NCBI RefSeq assembly: GCF_900451095.1
Contig: NZ_UGHV01000001.1
Coordinates: 248,001-312,000 of the forward strand
DNA length: 64,000 bases
Source: Helicobacter canis
Lineage (GTDB): Bacteria > Campylobacterota > Campylobacteria > Campylobacterales > Helicobacteraceae
Reading direction: 5' to 3'
This document shows, one piece after another, positions 1-9,909 of the stretch. Under the pieces are notes generated by a model. It was given only the letters and a program-made list of their open reading frames with translations. It searched no databases and was not told the origin of the DNA. Position 1 is the stretch's first letter, and the number at the start of each line of letters is the position of its first letter. Position numbers and translations under genes: made by a program.

Positions 1-17
1 AAAAACGCGCAGATTAC

Positions 18-31
18 AAAAAAAAAAAAAA
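18..31. repeat. A14 homopolymer tract
   Basis: A run of 14 A lies at the left edge of the window, downstream of the nnr stop codon. No gene start is visible next to it, so a regulatory role cannot be judged. The 82 bases before nnr hold nothing else recognisable. Confidence 0.6.
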
Positions 32-82
32 CGAGTCAAGGAAAGGGAAGAGCCGCCTAGAATCTATCTAGCTAGAAAAGTG

Positions 83-2350
83 CTAAAGCGTGCCTAAATG
101 CTCGATTAAGCGTAGGGGCGTTAGGGCGTAGGTGTTTTTCTCTTTAGTGGCGGCTAGTGCGTGGGCTAGAGAGGCATTGATGGCGGATTGTAGGGGGCTA
201 AAGCCTTGTGCGAGATAGGCTGCGATAACGCCGCTAAGCACATCGCCGCTACCGCCTTTGGCTAGGGCTGGTGTGCCTAGGGGATTGATATAGAGCTTGG
301 CATTGTGGGCGATGATGGGGCTTGCGCCTTTAAGCAGCAGTGTGGGGGACTTGTAAGCTTGGCTAAAGCGCAAGGCTAGCTCGAAGCGATTGTTTGCGAC
401 TTCTGCTATATCGCCGCTAAAAAGCCCGCATAAGTGCAAAAGCGCGTGAAATTCTTTGGGGTGGGGAGTTAGGACAAGATTGTGGGCAAAAGTGGATTCT
501 AGTAGATTGGGCAATGTGCTTTCATAAAACACATCAGCATCAAGCACGCACAATCTCTCGCCGATGAAGCTAGGCTCAAGCAAGTATCCATAGCCACTGC
601 CAAGCCCCATACCTAGGCATAGGACATTGGCGGTGGGGGGGATTGCGTGGGGATACATAAGCTCGCTATGGGTGGTGATGGTGCTATATAGCGATTGCGC
701 TTGGCTTGGTTTGGGCGTTGGCTTTCTAAAGAAACCTGCTTCGGCTTCGCCTTGCACCGCTGTCGCTTGTTTTGCCGCGCTTTTTGGGGATTCTGCGCGG
801 TAGGCTTGCTCATTACCGACTAGGTAAATCCCTGCGCCTACCGCTTGAAAACCCCAAAAATCATCGGCAAATCCTGCCGCCTGCGACTCACTCACATTTG
901 TGGCGTTTTCAAAAGTGGATTCTAGGGTTTGGGCTTCACTCTTAGAATCCTGCGCCGAGTTGTTTAGATTTTGGGCGGTGCTAGAATCCACTTTTTGCGC
1001 GGTGGTGGGAGTGCTTTCAAAAGTGGATTCTAGGGTTTGGGCTTCATTCCTAGAATCCACTTTTGCTTCTGTCTGTGGGGCGGCTACATTTCGCGCGATT
1101 TGCCTAGAATCTGCGTTTTGCGCTTGATTGTTGTTTCCGTCATTGCGAGCAAGCGCGCTAGTGCTTGCGTGGCAATCCATAGCTTCAAGGCTAGAATCCG
1201 CGTTTTGATTATGGATCGCCACGATTTGCTGGGGCAAATCTCGCGATGACGACTCTAGCGCGGCTTGTTTGTCTGCAAGGATTCTGCGCTTTGCGGTGGC
1301 GTCTTGCTCGTTTTGCTCAAAAGTGAATTCTAGCTCAAGTTGCTCGCGGCAGGATTGTGGAAGATTTTCACTCTCGGTGGCTTTTTCTTCTAGGATTCTA
1401 GGATTTGCGGTATTGCTTTCGTAGTTTTTTGGGGATTTTAGGGCAGAGCTAGACTGATGGTCTGCGGTTGCCCTAAAATCCCCAAAATCTGCGGAATGAC
1501 TACCCAAAACAAGCGAAGCGGTCGGCGTTAGCCGATGTTTCTTTAGTAAAACCGAATCCCTGCTAACCACACTCACCAACCCCGCCCCCATCCTAAGCCC
1601 ACTCATCGCACTAAGCTCCGCCGCCCCAGCCTTCTCTCCAGCAATCACTGCGATATGCCCAAAGCTGCCTTTATGGCAGTTGTGCTTGGTGCGGTGTGGC
1701 AAGCATAAATCGCTTTCTTCAAGCAGATAAAAGGGGCTTTGCACTTCAAAAAGCTCCCTTGATACGCCTAGATCGCCTACTAGCACCTTGCCTGTGAGAT
1801 CCTTTGCCACATCGCTAAAAAGCGCGACCTTAAGCGCACCCATACTTAGCGTATAATCCGCGCTAAAGGCATAGGACTCCACGCGCCCTTGTAGATCTAG
1901 CCCACTTGGGACATCGCACGCGATTTTTAGGCGCGCACAAGTATTCATCTGCTCTAAAAGCTTGATAAACTCCGCGCCTAGCTCCCCAGCAAACCCACTG
2001 CCAAAGAGACAATCCACTATCACATCACAAGGCAGAAGCTTTTTTATCCACTCTACACCTGCGACTTGCGCTCTCTCACTTTGGAGCTTACATAAGCGCG
2101 ATTTAGGCTCTTTTGCCTCATAGATTCTAGTGATATAGCTGCCTTGAAGCTTTCTTGCTAGCGCGTAGCCATCTGCGCCATTATCCCCACTGCCACACAC
2201 GATAGTAACCACACTGCCCTTATGCGTGAGCGAGCCTATAAGCCCACATAGAGCATTAGCGGCATTTTCCATAAGCAATTCATCGCTTAAAAGATATTTC
2301 GACTTAGCTCGCTCATCAAGGGGCTTTGTGGAGAGATAGAGATGGCGCAA
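83..2350 (-). CDS. nnr: Bifunctional NAD(P)H-hydrate epimerase / ADP-dependent dehydratase with large in-frame repeat insert
   Basis: Repairs hydrated NADH and NADPH: the N-terminal YjeF_N domain (about residues 1-215, GSGDNGADGYALAR motif) epimerises them and the C-terminal ribokinase-like domain dehydrates them. C-terminal signatures are HKGSFGHIAVIAG near 226, LTPHPKEF near 627 and GGSGDVLSG near 699. At 755 aa it is far longer than the usual 460-500. The excess is one block, residues about 266-550, made of dispersed repeat modules, dropped between AGLVSVVSRDS and HSELMYPH, which are adjacent in normal homologues. Start is TTG at 2350 with AAAGG upstream; it gives the expected N-terminus. 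It follows the dehydrogenase by 3 bases, probably in one operon. Confidence 0.93.
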   Translation of the reverse strand: MRHLYLSTKPLDERAKSKYLLSDELLMENAANALCGLIGSLTHKGSVVTIVCGSGDNGADGYALARKLQGSYITRIYEAKEPKSRLCKLQSERAQVAGVEWIKKLLPCDVIVDCLFGSGFAGELGAEFIKLLEQMNTCARLKIACDVPSGLDLQGRVESYAFSADYTLSMGALKVALFSDVAKDLTGKVLVGDLGVSRELFEVQSPFYLLEESDLCLPHRTKHNCHKGSFGHIAVIAGEKAGAAELSAMSGLRMGAGLVSVVSRDSVLLKKHRLTPTASLVLGSHSADFGDFRATADHQSSSALKSPKNYESNTANPRILEEKATESENLPQSCREQLELEFTFEQNEQDATAKRRILADKQAALESSSRDLPQQIVAIHNQNADSSLEAMDCHASTSALARNDGNNNQAQNADSRQIARNVAAPQTEAKVDSRNEAQTLESTFESTPTTAQKVDSSTAQNLNNSAQDSKSEAQTLESTFENATNVSESQAAGFADDFWGFQAVGAGIYLVGNEQAYRAESPKSAAKQATAVQGEAEAGFFRKPTPKPSQAQSLYSTITTHSELMYPHAIPPTANVLCLGMGLGSGYGYLLEPSFIGERLCVLDADVFYESTLPNLLESTFAHNLVLTPHPKEFHALLHLCGLFSGDIAEVANNRFELALRFSQAYKSPTLLLKGASPIIAHNAKLYINPLGTPALAKGGSGDVLSGVIAAYLAQGFSPLQSAINASLAHALAATKEKNTYALTPLRLIEHLGTL
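701..1555 (-). repeat. Composite repeat insert inside nnr
   Basis: About 855 bp in frame within the dehydratase domain. It contains, from the gene's 5' side: a hairpin with 17-bp perfect arms (1427-1443 with 1471-1487) around a 27-base loop; two short covarying hairpins of the CATTGCGAG/CATCGCGAG family (1211-1250 and 1138-1180); several copies of the 15-mer in both orientations (near 911, 980, 1019, 1055); and a nested palindrome at 781-860 with arms TTTTTGGGG/CCCCAAAAA and GCGGTAGGC/GCCTACCGC. The translated product is polar and low-complexity. No stop interrupts the frame. Confidence 0.88.
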
Positions 2351-2353
2351 GGC

Positions 2354-3289
2354 TTATGCCTTTAAAAACTCTTTGACATTATCGATACTCATTTGCACCA
2401 AGGTTTTAAGCGAGTTTTGATAGGCATAGGCGATATGGGGGCTTAGGAGCAAGCGATCTTGGATACTAGAATCCAAAAATGGATGATCACCCCTCATAGG
2501 CTCACTCTCTAGCACATCGCAAGCATAGTAAAACTCCGCCCCGCCCTTTAGCCTAGCTGCCACAGCTTGCTCATCGACAATCCCCCCTCTACCGACATTG
2601 ATGAGAATGCAGTCTCTTTTAAGCAATCCAAGCTTTTGCGCGTTGATTAGCCCCTTTGTAGCGGGGTTTAGCGGGGCGTGGATAGAGAGAATATCACTTT
2701 GTGCAAGTAGCTCATCTAGGGCTAAATGCGGATAGGCTTGGGCGGTGTTTTTGCCGCTTGTGGAGGTGTAAGCCACCTTTGCCCCAAAGCTTGTAGCAAG
2801 CTCTGCGACCCTTAGCCCAATAGCCCCAAGTCCAATGATCCCCCAAGCAAGCCCATTTATATCGCGCCGCCCTTGCGCTAAATGCGTGAAGCAAGCACTT
2901 TTAGCCCACTGCCCCTGCTTGACATAGCTATCATAATAAGGCATTTGACTAAGCAGATTAAGCGCAAAAGTCAGCGTGTGCTGGGCGACACTTAGCGTGG
3001 AGTAGCCAGCGGCGTTTTTCACGGGGATTCCACGCTCTTTGGCATACTCTACATCAACGATATTTGTGCCAGTAGCCGTTACGACAATAAGCTTAAGACT
3101 AGGGAGCTTAGAGAGCAGGGGCTTATCTAGCACGACTTTGTTGGTAAGGATAATCTCTGCATCTTTTACCCGCTCAAGTGTCTGCTCTGGGCTTGTGAGA
3201 TCATAGCTCACATAGCTGCCAAAGCTCTCTAGCTCGCTAAAATCCGCATTTGCGCCAAGTGTGCTTACATCAAGATTGACTATTTTCAT
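2354..3289 (-). CDS. D-isomer-specific 2-hydroxyacid dehydrogenase
   Basis: NAD-dependent dehydrogenase of the D-2-hydroxyacid/glycerate (HprA-like) family, which interconverts a 2-hydroxy acid and its keto acid. The nucleotide-binding motif GIIGLGAIG lies mid-protein. The catalytic Arg in NVGRGGIVDE, Glu in CDVLESEP and His in LLSPHIAYA are all present. An in-frame ATG exists 12 codons upstream, but ATG at 3289 is preferred because AAGGAG sits 6 bases before it and the protein then begins MKIVNLDV as expected. The substrate cannot be deduced from sequence. Cytoplasmic; likely co-transcribed with nnr. Confidence 0.88.
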   Translation of the reverse strand: MKIVNLDVSTLGANADFSELESFGSYVSYDLTSPEQTLERVKDAEIILTNKVVLDKPLLSKLPSLKLIVVTATGTNIVDVEYAKERGIPVKNAAGYSTLSVAQHTLTFALNLLSQMPYYDSYVKQGQWAKSACFTHLAQGRRDINGLAWGIIGLGAIGLRVAELATSFGAKVAYTSTSGKNTAQAYPHLALDELLAQSDILSIHAPLNPATKGLINAQKLGLLKRDCILINVGRGGIVDEQAVAARLKGGAEFYYACDVLESEPMRGDHPFLDSSIQDRLLLSPHIAYAYQNSLKTLVQMSIDNVKEFLKA

Positions 3290-3306
3290 TTCTGCTCCTT
3301 GTAGAT

Positions 3307-3894
3307 CTAGGTAAGGTGTCGCCATAGGCGTTTTGCCCGAATGGCAAGGATATAAAAGAGCGGCGTATTCATAATGCCTACAATCGCCTTAATCGTATAA
3401 TCCGCCGCTGCCATATCCATACACTCGCTAAAGCTTTTCACCCCCCAAAATGCAAAGCTAAAGAAAATAAGTGTATCAAAGCTTTGCGCAAAAATCGTAG
3501 AAAATCCATTTCTAAGCCACCAAAGCTTAGGGAAAAACCGCTTAAACGCATAAAAAATCGCCACATCAACAGGCTGGGAGATACAAAACGCCGCGATAGA
3601 AGCAAGCGCAATTTGCGTAGTAGCCGAGAGATAAGAGGGGTAAAAGGCGATACAAATAGCAAGGGCGATCACTTTTGTAACATCTGCTCGGCGGTATTTC
3701 TCGCTCAAAATATCTAGCAGCAAAAAGCTAAAAGGATAGGTCAAAGCCCCAAAGGTTAGGGGCGTGTCGCCTAGGTGAAACTGCACAGAGTAGTTTGCAG
3801 CGATGACGATGAGACTTAGCAGACAAGCGGCGATAATAAGCACCTTTAGGGGCATTTTAGCAGGGGGGGTAAAAGTGGATTCTAGCGGTTTCAT
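3307..3894 (-). CDS. Queuosine precursor transporter (VUT/YhhQ family)
   Basis: Small integral membrane protein of 195 aa with about six hydrophobic segments, matching the YhhQ/VUT (DUF165) family that imports queuosine precursors for tRNA modification. Characteristic stretches are LTYPFSFLLLDILSEKY, ISQPVDVAIFYAFKR and NGFSTIFAQSFDTLIFF. Start ATG at 3894 has AAGGA upstream. Codons 4-8 are encoded by a perfect copy of the 15-base repeat (LESTF), so the hydrophilic N-terminal tail before the first membrane segment is partly repeat-derived. The family assignment is firm; the imported substrate is inferred from the family. Confidence 0.88.
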   Translation of the reverse strand: MKPLESTFTPPAKMPLKVLIIAACLLSLIVIAANYSVQFHLGDTPLTFGALTYPFSFLLLDILSEKYRRADVTKVIALAICIAFYPSYLSATTQIALASIAAFCISQPVDVAIFYAFKRFFPKLWWLRNGFSTIFAQSFDTLIFFSFAFWGVKSFSECMDMAAADYTIKAIVGIMNTPLFYILAIRAKRLWRHLT

Positions 3895-3912
3895 AGCTGT
3901 CCTTCAATGTAT

Positions 3913-4560
3913 TTAATGAAGCTGCAATGGCTCTAAGCCGTGCTTTTGTATGCGATAGATTCTCGTGCATTTGTGAGCGATAGACTCATCGTGGGTAGCG
4001 ATGATGAGCGCACCTTGCTTGCTAGCAATATACGCTAGCAGCGCGTCCATCACGCTATGGGCGGTGGCTTTATCAAGATTGCCCGTGGGCTCATCGGCGA
4101 AAATTATAGTAGGCTGCTTCATTAGCACGCGTGCGATAGAGAGCCGCTGCTGCTGCCCGCCAGAGAGATCAGCAGAGTTTTGCTCCAAAGTGTGCGCTAT
4201 GCCAAATCGCTCTAAAAGCTCCATATCAATGGGCTGCCTTGCCAAAATCGCGCCTACTTGAAGATTCTCCAACGCACTAAAACCACGGAAGAGATAGTGT
4301 GCTTGAAAGATTATCCCAAGCTTTGTGCGCAAAAGCTCAAGCCTTTGAGACTCTTTAAGCGCGTAAATATCCTGCCCCAAAATCTCCACGCTCCCGCTTC
4401 GTGGCTTTAGCATTGTAGAGAGATTTGCTAGCAGGGTGGATTTCCCAGAGCCAGAGACCCCAAGGATAGCCACACTCTGCCCAGAATCCACTTTGAGAGA
4501 GACATTGTCATAGAGCAGGGTATCAAAATGATGCGATAGGGCTTTGGCTTGTAGTAGCAT
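3913..4560 (-). CDS. ABC transporter ATP-binding protein, LolD-like
   Basis: Cytoplasmic ATPase subunit of 215 aa with Walker A GVSGSGKST, Q-loop FQAHYLF, signature LSGGQQQRLSIARVL, Walker B IIFADEPTGNLD and a switch His in IATHDE. These features and the short length fit the LolD/MacB branch that powers lipoprotein release or related export. ATG 4560 is chosen over an upstream start because AAGGAG precedes it and it begins one base after the lnt stop, which makes coupling with lnt likely and supports a lipoprotein context. The 12-base core of the repeat occurs in the VSLKVDSG stretch without changing length. Confidence 0.85.
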   Translation of the reverse strand: MLLQAKALSHHFDTLLYDNVSLKVDSGQSVAILGVSGSGKSTLLANLSTMLKPRSGSVEILGQDIYALKESQRLELLRTKLGIIFQAHYLFRGFSALENLQVGAILARQPIDMELLERFGIAHTLEQNSADLSGGQQQRLSIARVLMKQPTIIFADEPTGNLDKATAHSVMDALLAYIASKQGALIIATHDESIAHKCTRIYRIQKHGLEPLQLH

Positions 4561-4561
4561 A

Positions 4562-6211
4562 CTACTCCTTGTGAGATAGGATTCTAGTAGCCCTTGTATC
4601 ATCGATCAAGGGCGTGATAATCATCGAGCGAGAATAATTAGCAGAATGCACGAGTGTCGTGCCAAATTTACGCGCGTAGTATTTTAGCAGCACGCGTTGT
4701 AAAAACGGCTCGATACTTGGGTAAAACCACGCATTATTGCTAATCATCACAAGATATTTTGGGGCATTGGCATAGATCTCCTTGCTCGTGCCCTCATAGC
4801 AGATCGCATTGCGCCAGAGCCTGCCTAATGCGCTAAAATCTTGCGGATCTTTGGCGGCTTGCAGTCCATCATCTATGCCAAAAAAGAGCTTATACAAAGG
4901 CTTTGCCAAGAAGTCTGGGAGCGGGATCTTCTCACCAAAGGGGGCTAAGATGACTTTGTGCAAAATCTCCACGCCCATATCTTTAAAAACATAGGTGGAG
5001 TTATGCACCTGTGATCCCTCCTCGCTAAAAGCCCCAAGCACTATGGTGATCTTCGCGCTTTTTGCTAGAAATGCCTCTAGCACGCGCTTTGGGAAGCCTT
5101 GCTGATGATTAAGCACAAAGGGTAGGATCGTCTCTGGGAAGATGATCATCTGCTTAGAATCCATAATCGCAGAATCAATATCGCTCATAATGCCTTCAAG
5201 CACAGAATCTATGGTGCTTTGCTCCCATTTGAGATCTTGGGGGATAGCACTTTGGACGATGACAATCTCATCTGCAAGCGGCGTGATATGCGCTAGGGCT
5301 TGCCTATGCGCACTAGAATCCACCATCGCCCAATCCACGCAAACAAGCAAAAGCACCGCGCTTACTAGCATTCTCACTACCCTAGCCTTGCCACGATATA
5401 GCCCAAAAGCCAGCGCACACAAAATGCCTATAAACGCCAAATCCCCCACCCCAAACACACTATACGCCAGCCACGATTGCGGCACAAACCAATCAAACGA
5501 AAAAGGCGCGAAAATCCCTAGCGCAAAGAGTGAAAAAATACGATAGATCTTGCTTGTAAAATATAGCCCCAGATACAGCAACGCCGCATACGCAAGCCCT
5601 ACGCCCACACACACAAAGCCTAGCAAAAATGGCGCGATAGAAAAGCGAAAAGAAAGCCCAATCCAATAAAACAGCAACACCCCCACAAAAAACCCAAAAT
5701 ACCCCCCTATCGCGCGTGGCACATAGAGCCAGATACTAAAGCTTGCTAGCACAAGAATGCTAAGGAGCAAAGCACTAGTAATATGAGCTGAAAAACTTAC
5801 CTCAAGAGTAGAATCCTGCATAAGCGCGATAAGCGCAAAGACATAAAGCCACGCACAAAATCCTAGCGCATAGAGCAAGCCCAGCAGCAGACGCGAGAAA
5901 AATTGTGTTTTGGGCGTTGGCTTTGCGCGATAAGTCGTGGATCCTGCGGCGGGGGCTTGGCTCTCCGCTAGGTAAATCCCTTTGCCCCCGCTTTGAAAAC
6001 CACGATTTACTAAAGAAACTGCGGTTACGCCTTGTTTTCTCATCACAAATCCTGCCGCCTGCTGCTCACTATCAAACACGCTTTTTGTTTTTTCGTTCGG
6101 CGGCGTTTCTACATTTTGGGCGTTTGTCTTAGAATCCACTTTTTGCGTTCTGTCAAAAGTGGATTCTAGCAAGCCTTTATCAAGCAAGCCCTGCGCGGAA
6201 GCTTTTTTCAA
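4562..6211 (-). CDS. lnt: Apolipoprotein N-acyltransferase with repeat-derived N-terminal extension
   Basis: Inner-membrane enzyme that adds the third acyl chain to lipoproteins. Several hydrophobic segments (about residues 108-310) precede a nitrilase-type domain. The catalytic triad is visible: Glu in IIFPETILPF, Lys in HKVILAPFGEK and Cys in ICYEGTS. The 549 aa length exceeds the usual 420-510 because the first ~105 residues are repeat modules (LESTF, KVDS and a nested palindrome encoding GKGIYLAESQ). The start is TTG at 6211 with AAGG about 8 bases upstream; a later start inside the insert cannot be excluded. Directly upstream of the LolD-like gene. Confidence 0.9.
   Translation of the reverse strand: MKKASAQGLLDKGLLESTFDRTQKVDSKTNAQNVETPPNEKTKSVFDSEQQAAGFVMRKQGVTAVSLVNRGFQSGGKGIYLAESQAPAAGSTTYRAKPTPKTQFFSRLLLGLLYALGFCAWLYVFALIALMQDSTLEVSFSAHITSALLLSILVLASFSIWLYVPRAIGGYFGFFVGVLLFYWIGLSFRFSIAPFLLGFVCVGVGLAYAALLYLGLYFTSKIYRIFSLFALGIFAPFSFDWFVPQSWLAYSVFGVGDLAFIGILCALAFGLYRGKARVVRMLVSAVLLLVCVDWAMVDSSAHRQALAHITPLADEIVIVQSAIPQDLKWEQSTIDSVLEGIMSDIDSAIMDSKQMIIFPETILPFVLNHQQGFPKRVLEAFLAKSAKITIVLGAFSEEGSQVHNSTYVFKDMGVEILHKVILAPFGEKIPLPDFLAKPLYKLFFGIDDGLQAAKDPQDFSALGRLWRNAICYEGTSKEIYANAPKYLVMISNNAWFYPSIEPFLQRVLLKYYARKFGTTLVHSANYSRSMIITPLIDDTRATRILSHKE
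5897..6184 (-). repeat. Composite repeat insert at the 5' end of lnt
   Basis: Contains 15-mer copies in opposite orientation (near 6130 and 6157) and a nested palindrome at 5932-6008. The palindrome's outer arms are AAGTCGTGG and CCACGATTT, and its inner arms GCGGGGGC (5949-5956) and GCCCCCGC (5984-5991). The shared loop sequence with GGTAAATCCC lies between them. The whole block is open in the lnt frame. Confidence 0.82.
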
Positions 6212-6287
6212 AATATTTACCTTGATTTTATGTATCTTTGGCTACAATGGTAGCCTTTTTAAGCTAAATTTTCCGTAAAGAGTGGTG

Positions 6288-6881
6288 ATGAATTATATTG
6301 ATGTCGCGCTGATTGTGATTATTGTAGTGATTGGATTTCGTGGGTTTGCATCTGGCTTTGTCGCGGAATTTTGTAGCTTGGTAGGCGTGCTGCTTGGGGT
6401 GTATCTAGGCTCGGTATTTGCTAGCCCTGTGGGCAATGTGCTCAAAAATGTCTATGACTTTGGGAGCAGCACAATCCACACGACTCTAGGCTTTATCATC
6501 GTGCTGCTTGTGTGCTGGGCTCTGTTTGTGCTTATTGGGATTGTGCTAGCAAGCAAGCTTGTATTTTTGCGTTTAGATTTTCTCAATAAAGGCTTAGGCT
6601 TTGTCTTTGCCTCGGTGAAGGTGTTTTTCATCTTTAGCTTTATCGCTTATGCGGTGTCGCAAATTAGCTTTATCCGTGAAAATTTCGTGCAAAGTGCTAG
6701 GGCAAATAGCCAAATGTATGTCAATATGATCAATATCGCCCAAAAGATTATGAAGCTCTCTGTGGTTGATGGCACGCTCCAAAATCTCAGCGACATCACG
6801 CAAGGCAAGGCGAGTGCCGATAGTCTTGAGCAAGGGCTTGAAGAAGTCAAGCAAGCAGTCCAGAATCTAAACACTAAATAA
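6288..6881 (+). CDS. CvpA family membrane protein
   Basis: 197 aa protein with four hydrophobic segments in the first ~130 residues and a polar, helical C-terminal tail, as in the CvpA (colicin V production) family. The opening [20 protein letters not shown] and [19 protein letters not shown] are typical. CvpA proteins are linked to envelope homeostasis, but the molecular role is not established. ATG 6288 is preferred over GTG 6282 because it gives the usual family N-terminus. It is 11 bases upstream of lysS and divergent from lnt; the 70-base gap must hold both promoters. Confidence 0.82.
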   Translation: MNYIDVALIVIIVVIGFRGFASGFVAEFCSLVGVLLGVYLGSVFASPVGNVLKNVYDFGSSTIHTTLGFIIVLLVCWALFVLIGIVLASKLVFLRLDFLNKGLGFVFASVKVFFIFSFIAYAVSQISFIRENFVQSARANSQMYVNMINIAQKIMKLSVVDGTLQNLSDITQGKASADSLEQGLEEVKQAVQNLNTK

Positions 6882-6892
6882 AGCGGATTGGT

Positions 6893-8647
6893 ATGTTTGA
6901 GAATACTTATATCACACAGAGAATCCAAAAGGCAAACGCCCTACGAGAGCAGGATCTAAACCCATATACCAATGCGCTTACACGCACGATGAGCAATGCG
7001 GCGTTTTTGCAACGCTACGCGCATTTGCTAGAATCCACTTTTGACATCAACGCGCAAAAAGTGGATTCTGGTGATGGGGATTCAGCTTTGGATAACGCCC
7101 CAGCTCTAGCCAACTCCGCAAAGGATTCTAGGATTGTAGATGAGAAATCGGGGCATAGCCGCAGTTTCTTTAGTAAATCGGGGCTTTCAAGCGATTGGCA
7201 AGGGAGTTATCTTAGCGGTAATGACTGCAGCCAATCACGCAGAATCCACGATTTATCGCTACAAGCCAAATCCACCGACCAAGCTGAAATGCCAACCGAG
7301 TCGGTTGTAGGGCGTGTGAAGTTTATCCGCATTATGGGCAAAGCCTGCTTTATCAAAATCCAAGATGAAAGCGCGATTTTGCAGGCATATTTGTCAAAAA
7401 ATGAGCTAAGTGAGCAAGAATTTTTCATTGTCAAAAAGCTGCTTGAAGTGGGCGATATTGTCAATATCACAGGCTACGCATTTGTTACCAAAACAGGTGA
7501 GCTAAGTATCCACGCTAGTGCATTTACAATCCTTACTAAAGCCATTATCCCTTTGCCAGAGAAGTTTCACGGGCTTACTGATATTGAAGCGCGCTATCGC
7601 CAGCGATATGTGGATTTGATTATGAATCCTGGCGTGAAAGAGACTTTTATTTTACGATCGCGCATTGTCGCGCTTGTGCGGAGATTTTTTGAAGAAAAAG
7701 GATTCTTAGAGGTAGAGACGCCAATGCTGCACCCAATCCCCGGCGGTGCTAATGCCAAGCCTTTTGTAACCCATCATAATGCCCTAGGCGTGGATCGCTA
7801 CTTGCGCATAGCCCCAGAGCTGTATCTAAAGCGGCTCATTGTAGGGGGATTTGAAGCGGTGTTTGAGCTTAATCGCAACTTCCGCAATGAAGGAATGGAT
7901 CACTCCCACAACCCAGAGTTTAGTATGATTGAATTTTATTGGGCGTATCATACTTATAAGGATTTAATCACGCTGACACAGGAGTTTTTCACCTACTTGC
8001 TAGAAAAGCTCCAGCTCCCCACGCAGCTACCTTGGGGCGATACGGAAGTGGATTTTAGCAAATGGAGTACTCTAAGCTACAAAGATAGCCTTAGGACAAT
8101 CGGCAATATCCCAGAATCCGCCCTAGAAAATGCCAAAAGCCTAGAATCCTATCTCGCACAAAAGGGCGTGAAGCTAGAATCCAATTTAAGCTATGGTAAG
8201 CTGCAAGATGCTGCCTTTAGCGAGTTTGTAGAATCCAAGCTCATAAACCCCACATTTATCACACAATACCCCATAGATATAAGCCCCCTAGCACGCCGCA
8301 ATGATGAAGACCCAAGCATTGCTGATCGATTTGAGCTATTTATCGGAGGCAAGGAGATTGCCAATGGCTTTAGCGAGCTCAATGACCCTATCGATCAATA
8401 TGAGCGATTTCTCGCCCAAGTGCGTCAAAAGGATGCGGGCGATGAAGAAGCTCAATATATGGACGAGGATTTTGTAACCGCGCTAGGCTATGGTATGCCG
8501 CCAACTGCTGGGCAGGGCATAGGGATCGACCGACTTGTGATGTTGCTTACCAACAATAAGAGCATTAAAGATGTCTTGCTTTTCCCCGCGATGAAGCCCC
8601 AAGCAAAAGGCACAGACCTAGAATCTAGCCAAGACTTAAAGGAGTAA
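6893..8647 (+). CDS. lysS: Lysine--tRNA ligase (class II) with internal repeat insert
   Basis: Charges tRNA-Lys. The OB-fold anticodon-binding domain ([21 protein letters not shown]) is followed by the class II catalytic domain with motif 2 [20 protein letters not shown] and motif 3 [13 protein letters not shown]. At 584 aa it is about 85 residues longer than typical LysS. The excess is residues about 46-135, composed of LESTF, KVDSG, DSRI and a hairpin module, inserted just before the OB fold. It is the only lysyl-tRNA synthetase seen here, so it is presumably essential and the insert tolerated. glyA follows 2 bases after the stop. Confidence 0.95.
   Translation: MFENTYITQRIQKANALREQDLNPYTNALTRTMSNAAFLQRYAHLLESTFDINAQKVDSGDGDSALDNAPALANSAKDSRIVDEKSGHSRSFFSKSGLSSDWQGSYLSGNDCSQSRRIHDLSLQAKSTDQAEMPTESVVGRVKFIRIMGKACFIKIQDESAILQAYLSKNELSEQEFFIVKKLLEVGDIVNITGYAFVTKTGELSIHASAFTILTKAIIPLPEKFHGLTDIEARYRQRYVDLIMNPGVKETFILRSRIVALVRRFFEEKGFLEVETPMLHPIPGGANAKPFVTHHNALGVDRYLRIAPELYLKRLIVGGFEAVFELNRNFRNEGMDHSHNPEFSMIEFYWAYHTYKDLITLTQEFFTYLLEKLQLPTQLPWGDTEVDFSKWSTLSYKDSLRTIGNIPESALENAKSLESYLAQKGVKLESNLSYGKLQDAAFSEFVESKLINPTFITQYPIDISPLARRNDEDPSIADRFELFIGGKEIANGFSELNDPIDQYERFLAQVRQKDAGDEEAQYMDEDFVTALGYGMPPTAGQGIGIDRLVMLLTNNKSIKDVLLFPAMKPQAKGTDLESSQDLKE
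7028..7297 (+). repeat. Composite repeat insert inside lysS
   Basis: About 270 bp. An inverted pair of 15-mers (near 7029 and 7055) is followed by a TTTCTTTAGTAAA module and a hairpin with arms GATTGGC (7193-7199) and GCCAATC (7230-7236). The loop is the same GGAGTTATCTTAGCGGTAATGA type seen in intergenic elements. In frame and stop-free. Confidence 0.85.
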
Positions 8648-8649
8648 AT

Positions 8650-9900
8650 ATGGGATATGAAATAGAGCGAGTTGATGCTGAGATTTACAATCTCATCAAT
8701 GCCGAGCTTACGCGCCAAAATGAGCATTTAGAGATGATTGCTAGTGAGAACTACACTTTTCCAGCCGTTATGGAGGCTATGGGCAGCGTGCTGACAAACA
8801 AATACGCAGAGGGCTATCCAAATAAGCGATATTATGGAGGCTGCGAGTTTGTCGATGCGATAGAATCCATAGCTATTGAGCGGGCTAAAAAGCTCTTTGG
8901 CTGCAAATTTGCCAATGTGCAGCCACACTCTGGTAGCCAAGCAAATGGCGCGGTGTATAGTGCGTTGCTCAAGCCTTATGACAAGATTTTGGGTATGGAT
9001 CTAAGCCACGGAGGGCATCTCACGCACGGTGCGAAAGTGAGCATTACAGGACAGATCTATCAAAGCTTTTTTTATGGCGTGGAGCTAGATGGCAGGATTG
9101 ATTATGAAAAGCTACGCCAAAGTGCGCATATCATCAAGCCAAAGATTTTGGTATGTGGATTTTCTGCCTATACAAGAGAGCTAGATTTTGCCAAGTTTAG
9201 AGAAATCGCTGATGAAGTGGGGGCGATTTTGATGGCAGATATTGCCCATATCGCCGGACTTGTTTGCGCGGGCGAATACCCCAATCCTTTCCCCCATTGT
9301 GATGTGGTAACCTCCACTACCCACAAGACTTTGCGCGGTCCTAGAGGAGGGCTTATCCTAACCAATGATGAAGAAATCGCCGCTAAAATCAACAAAAGTG
9401 TCTTCCCGGGCTTGCAAGGCGGACCGCTTATGCACATCATCGCAGGCAAGGCAGTGGGCTTTAAAGAAAATCTAAAACCCGAGTGGAAATCGTATGCCAA
9501 ACAAGTCAAAGCAAACATTAGCAAAATGGCAGAAGTGCTTGTCGATAGAGGCTATGATCTAGTGAGCGGCGGAAGTGATAATCACCTTATTTTAATGAGC
9601 TTTTTGGCTAAAGATTTTAGCGGCAAAGATGCGGACATCGCCCTAGGCAATGCTGGAATCACGGTCAATAAAAACACCGTGCCGGGCGAAAAAAGAAGCC
9701 CATTTGTAACAAGCGGTATCCGCATAGGCTCTCCTGCCTTGACGGCTAGGGGGATGAAAGAAGCAGAGTTTGAGTGGATAGCACACAAAATCGCTGATAT
9801 TTTAGATAATATTACTGATACAAAACTCCAAGAGCGCATTAAAGCTGAGATTAGGGAGCTAAATAGAGGGTTTGTGGTCTATCAAAAGCCCATTTTTTAA
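8650..9900 (+). CDS. glyA: Serine hydroxymethyltransferase
   Basis: PLP enzyme that interconverts serine and glycine while charging tetrahydrofolate with a one-carbon unit. It is 416 aa, the family length, with no insert. The PLP lysine lies in [16 protein letters not shown], and GCEFVDAIE and QPHSGSQAN are conserved SHMT blocks. ATG 8650 is preceded by AAAGGAG. It lies between lysS and a DUF1882 gene with short gaps, so one transcript probably covers cvpA to the SPOR gene. Confidence 0.97.
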   Translation: MGYEIERVDAEIYNLINAELTRQNEHLEMIASENYTFPAVMEAMGSVLTNKYAEGYPNKRYYGGCEFVDAIESIAIERAKKLFGCKFANVQPHSGSQANGAVYSALLKPYDKILGMDLSHGGHLTHGAKVSITGQIYQSFFYGVELDGRIDYEKLRQSAHIIKPKILVCGFSAYTRELDFAKFREIADEVGAILMADIAHIAGLVCAGEYPNPFPHCDVVTSTTHKTLRGPRGGLILTNDEEIAAKINKSVFPGLQGGPLMHIIAGKAVGFKENLKPEWKSYAKQVKANISKMAEVLVDRGYDLVSGGSDNHLILMSFLAKDFSGKDADIALGNAGITVNKNTVPGEKRSPFVTSGIRIGSPALTARGMKEAEFEWIAHKIADILDNITDTKLQERIKAEIRELNRGFVVYQKPIF

Positions 9901-9909
9901 GGACGCAGT

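Noticed and set aside
18..31. Phase-variation tract at the window edge
   Set aside because: No gene start or promoter can be tied to the A14 run within the visible sequence.
900..1249. Plus-strand reading frames opposite nnr
   Set aside because: They consist only of repeat modules read backwards and lack a convincing ribosome-binding site.
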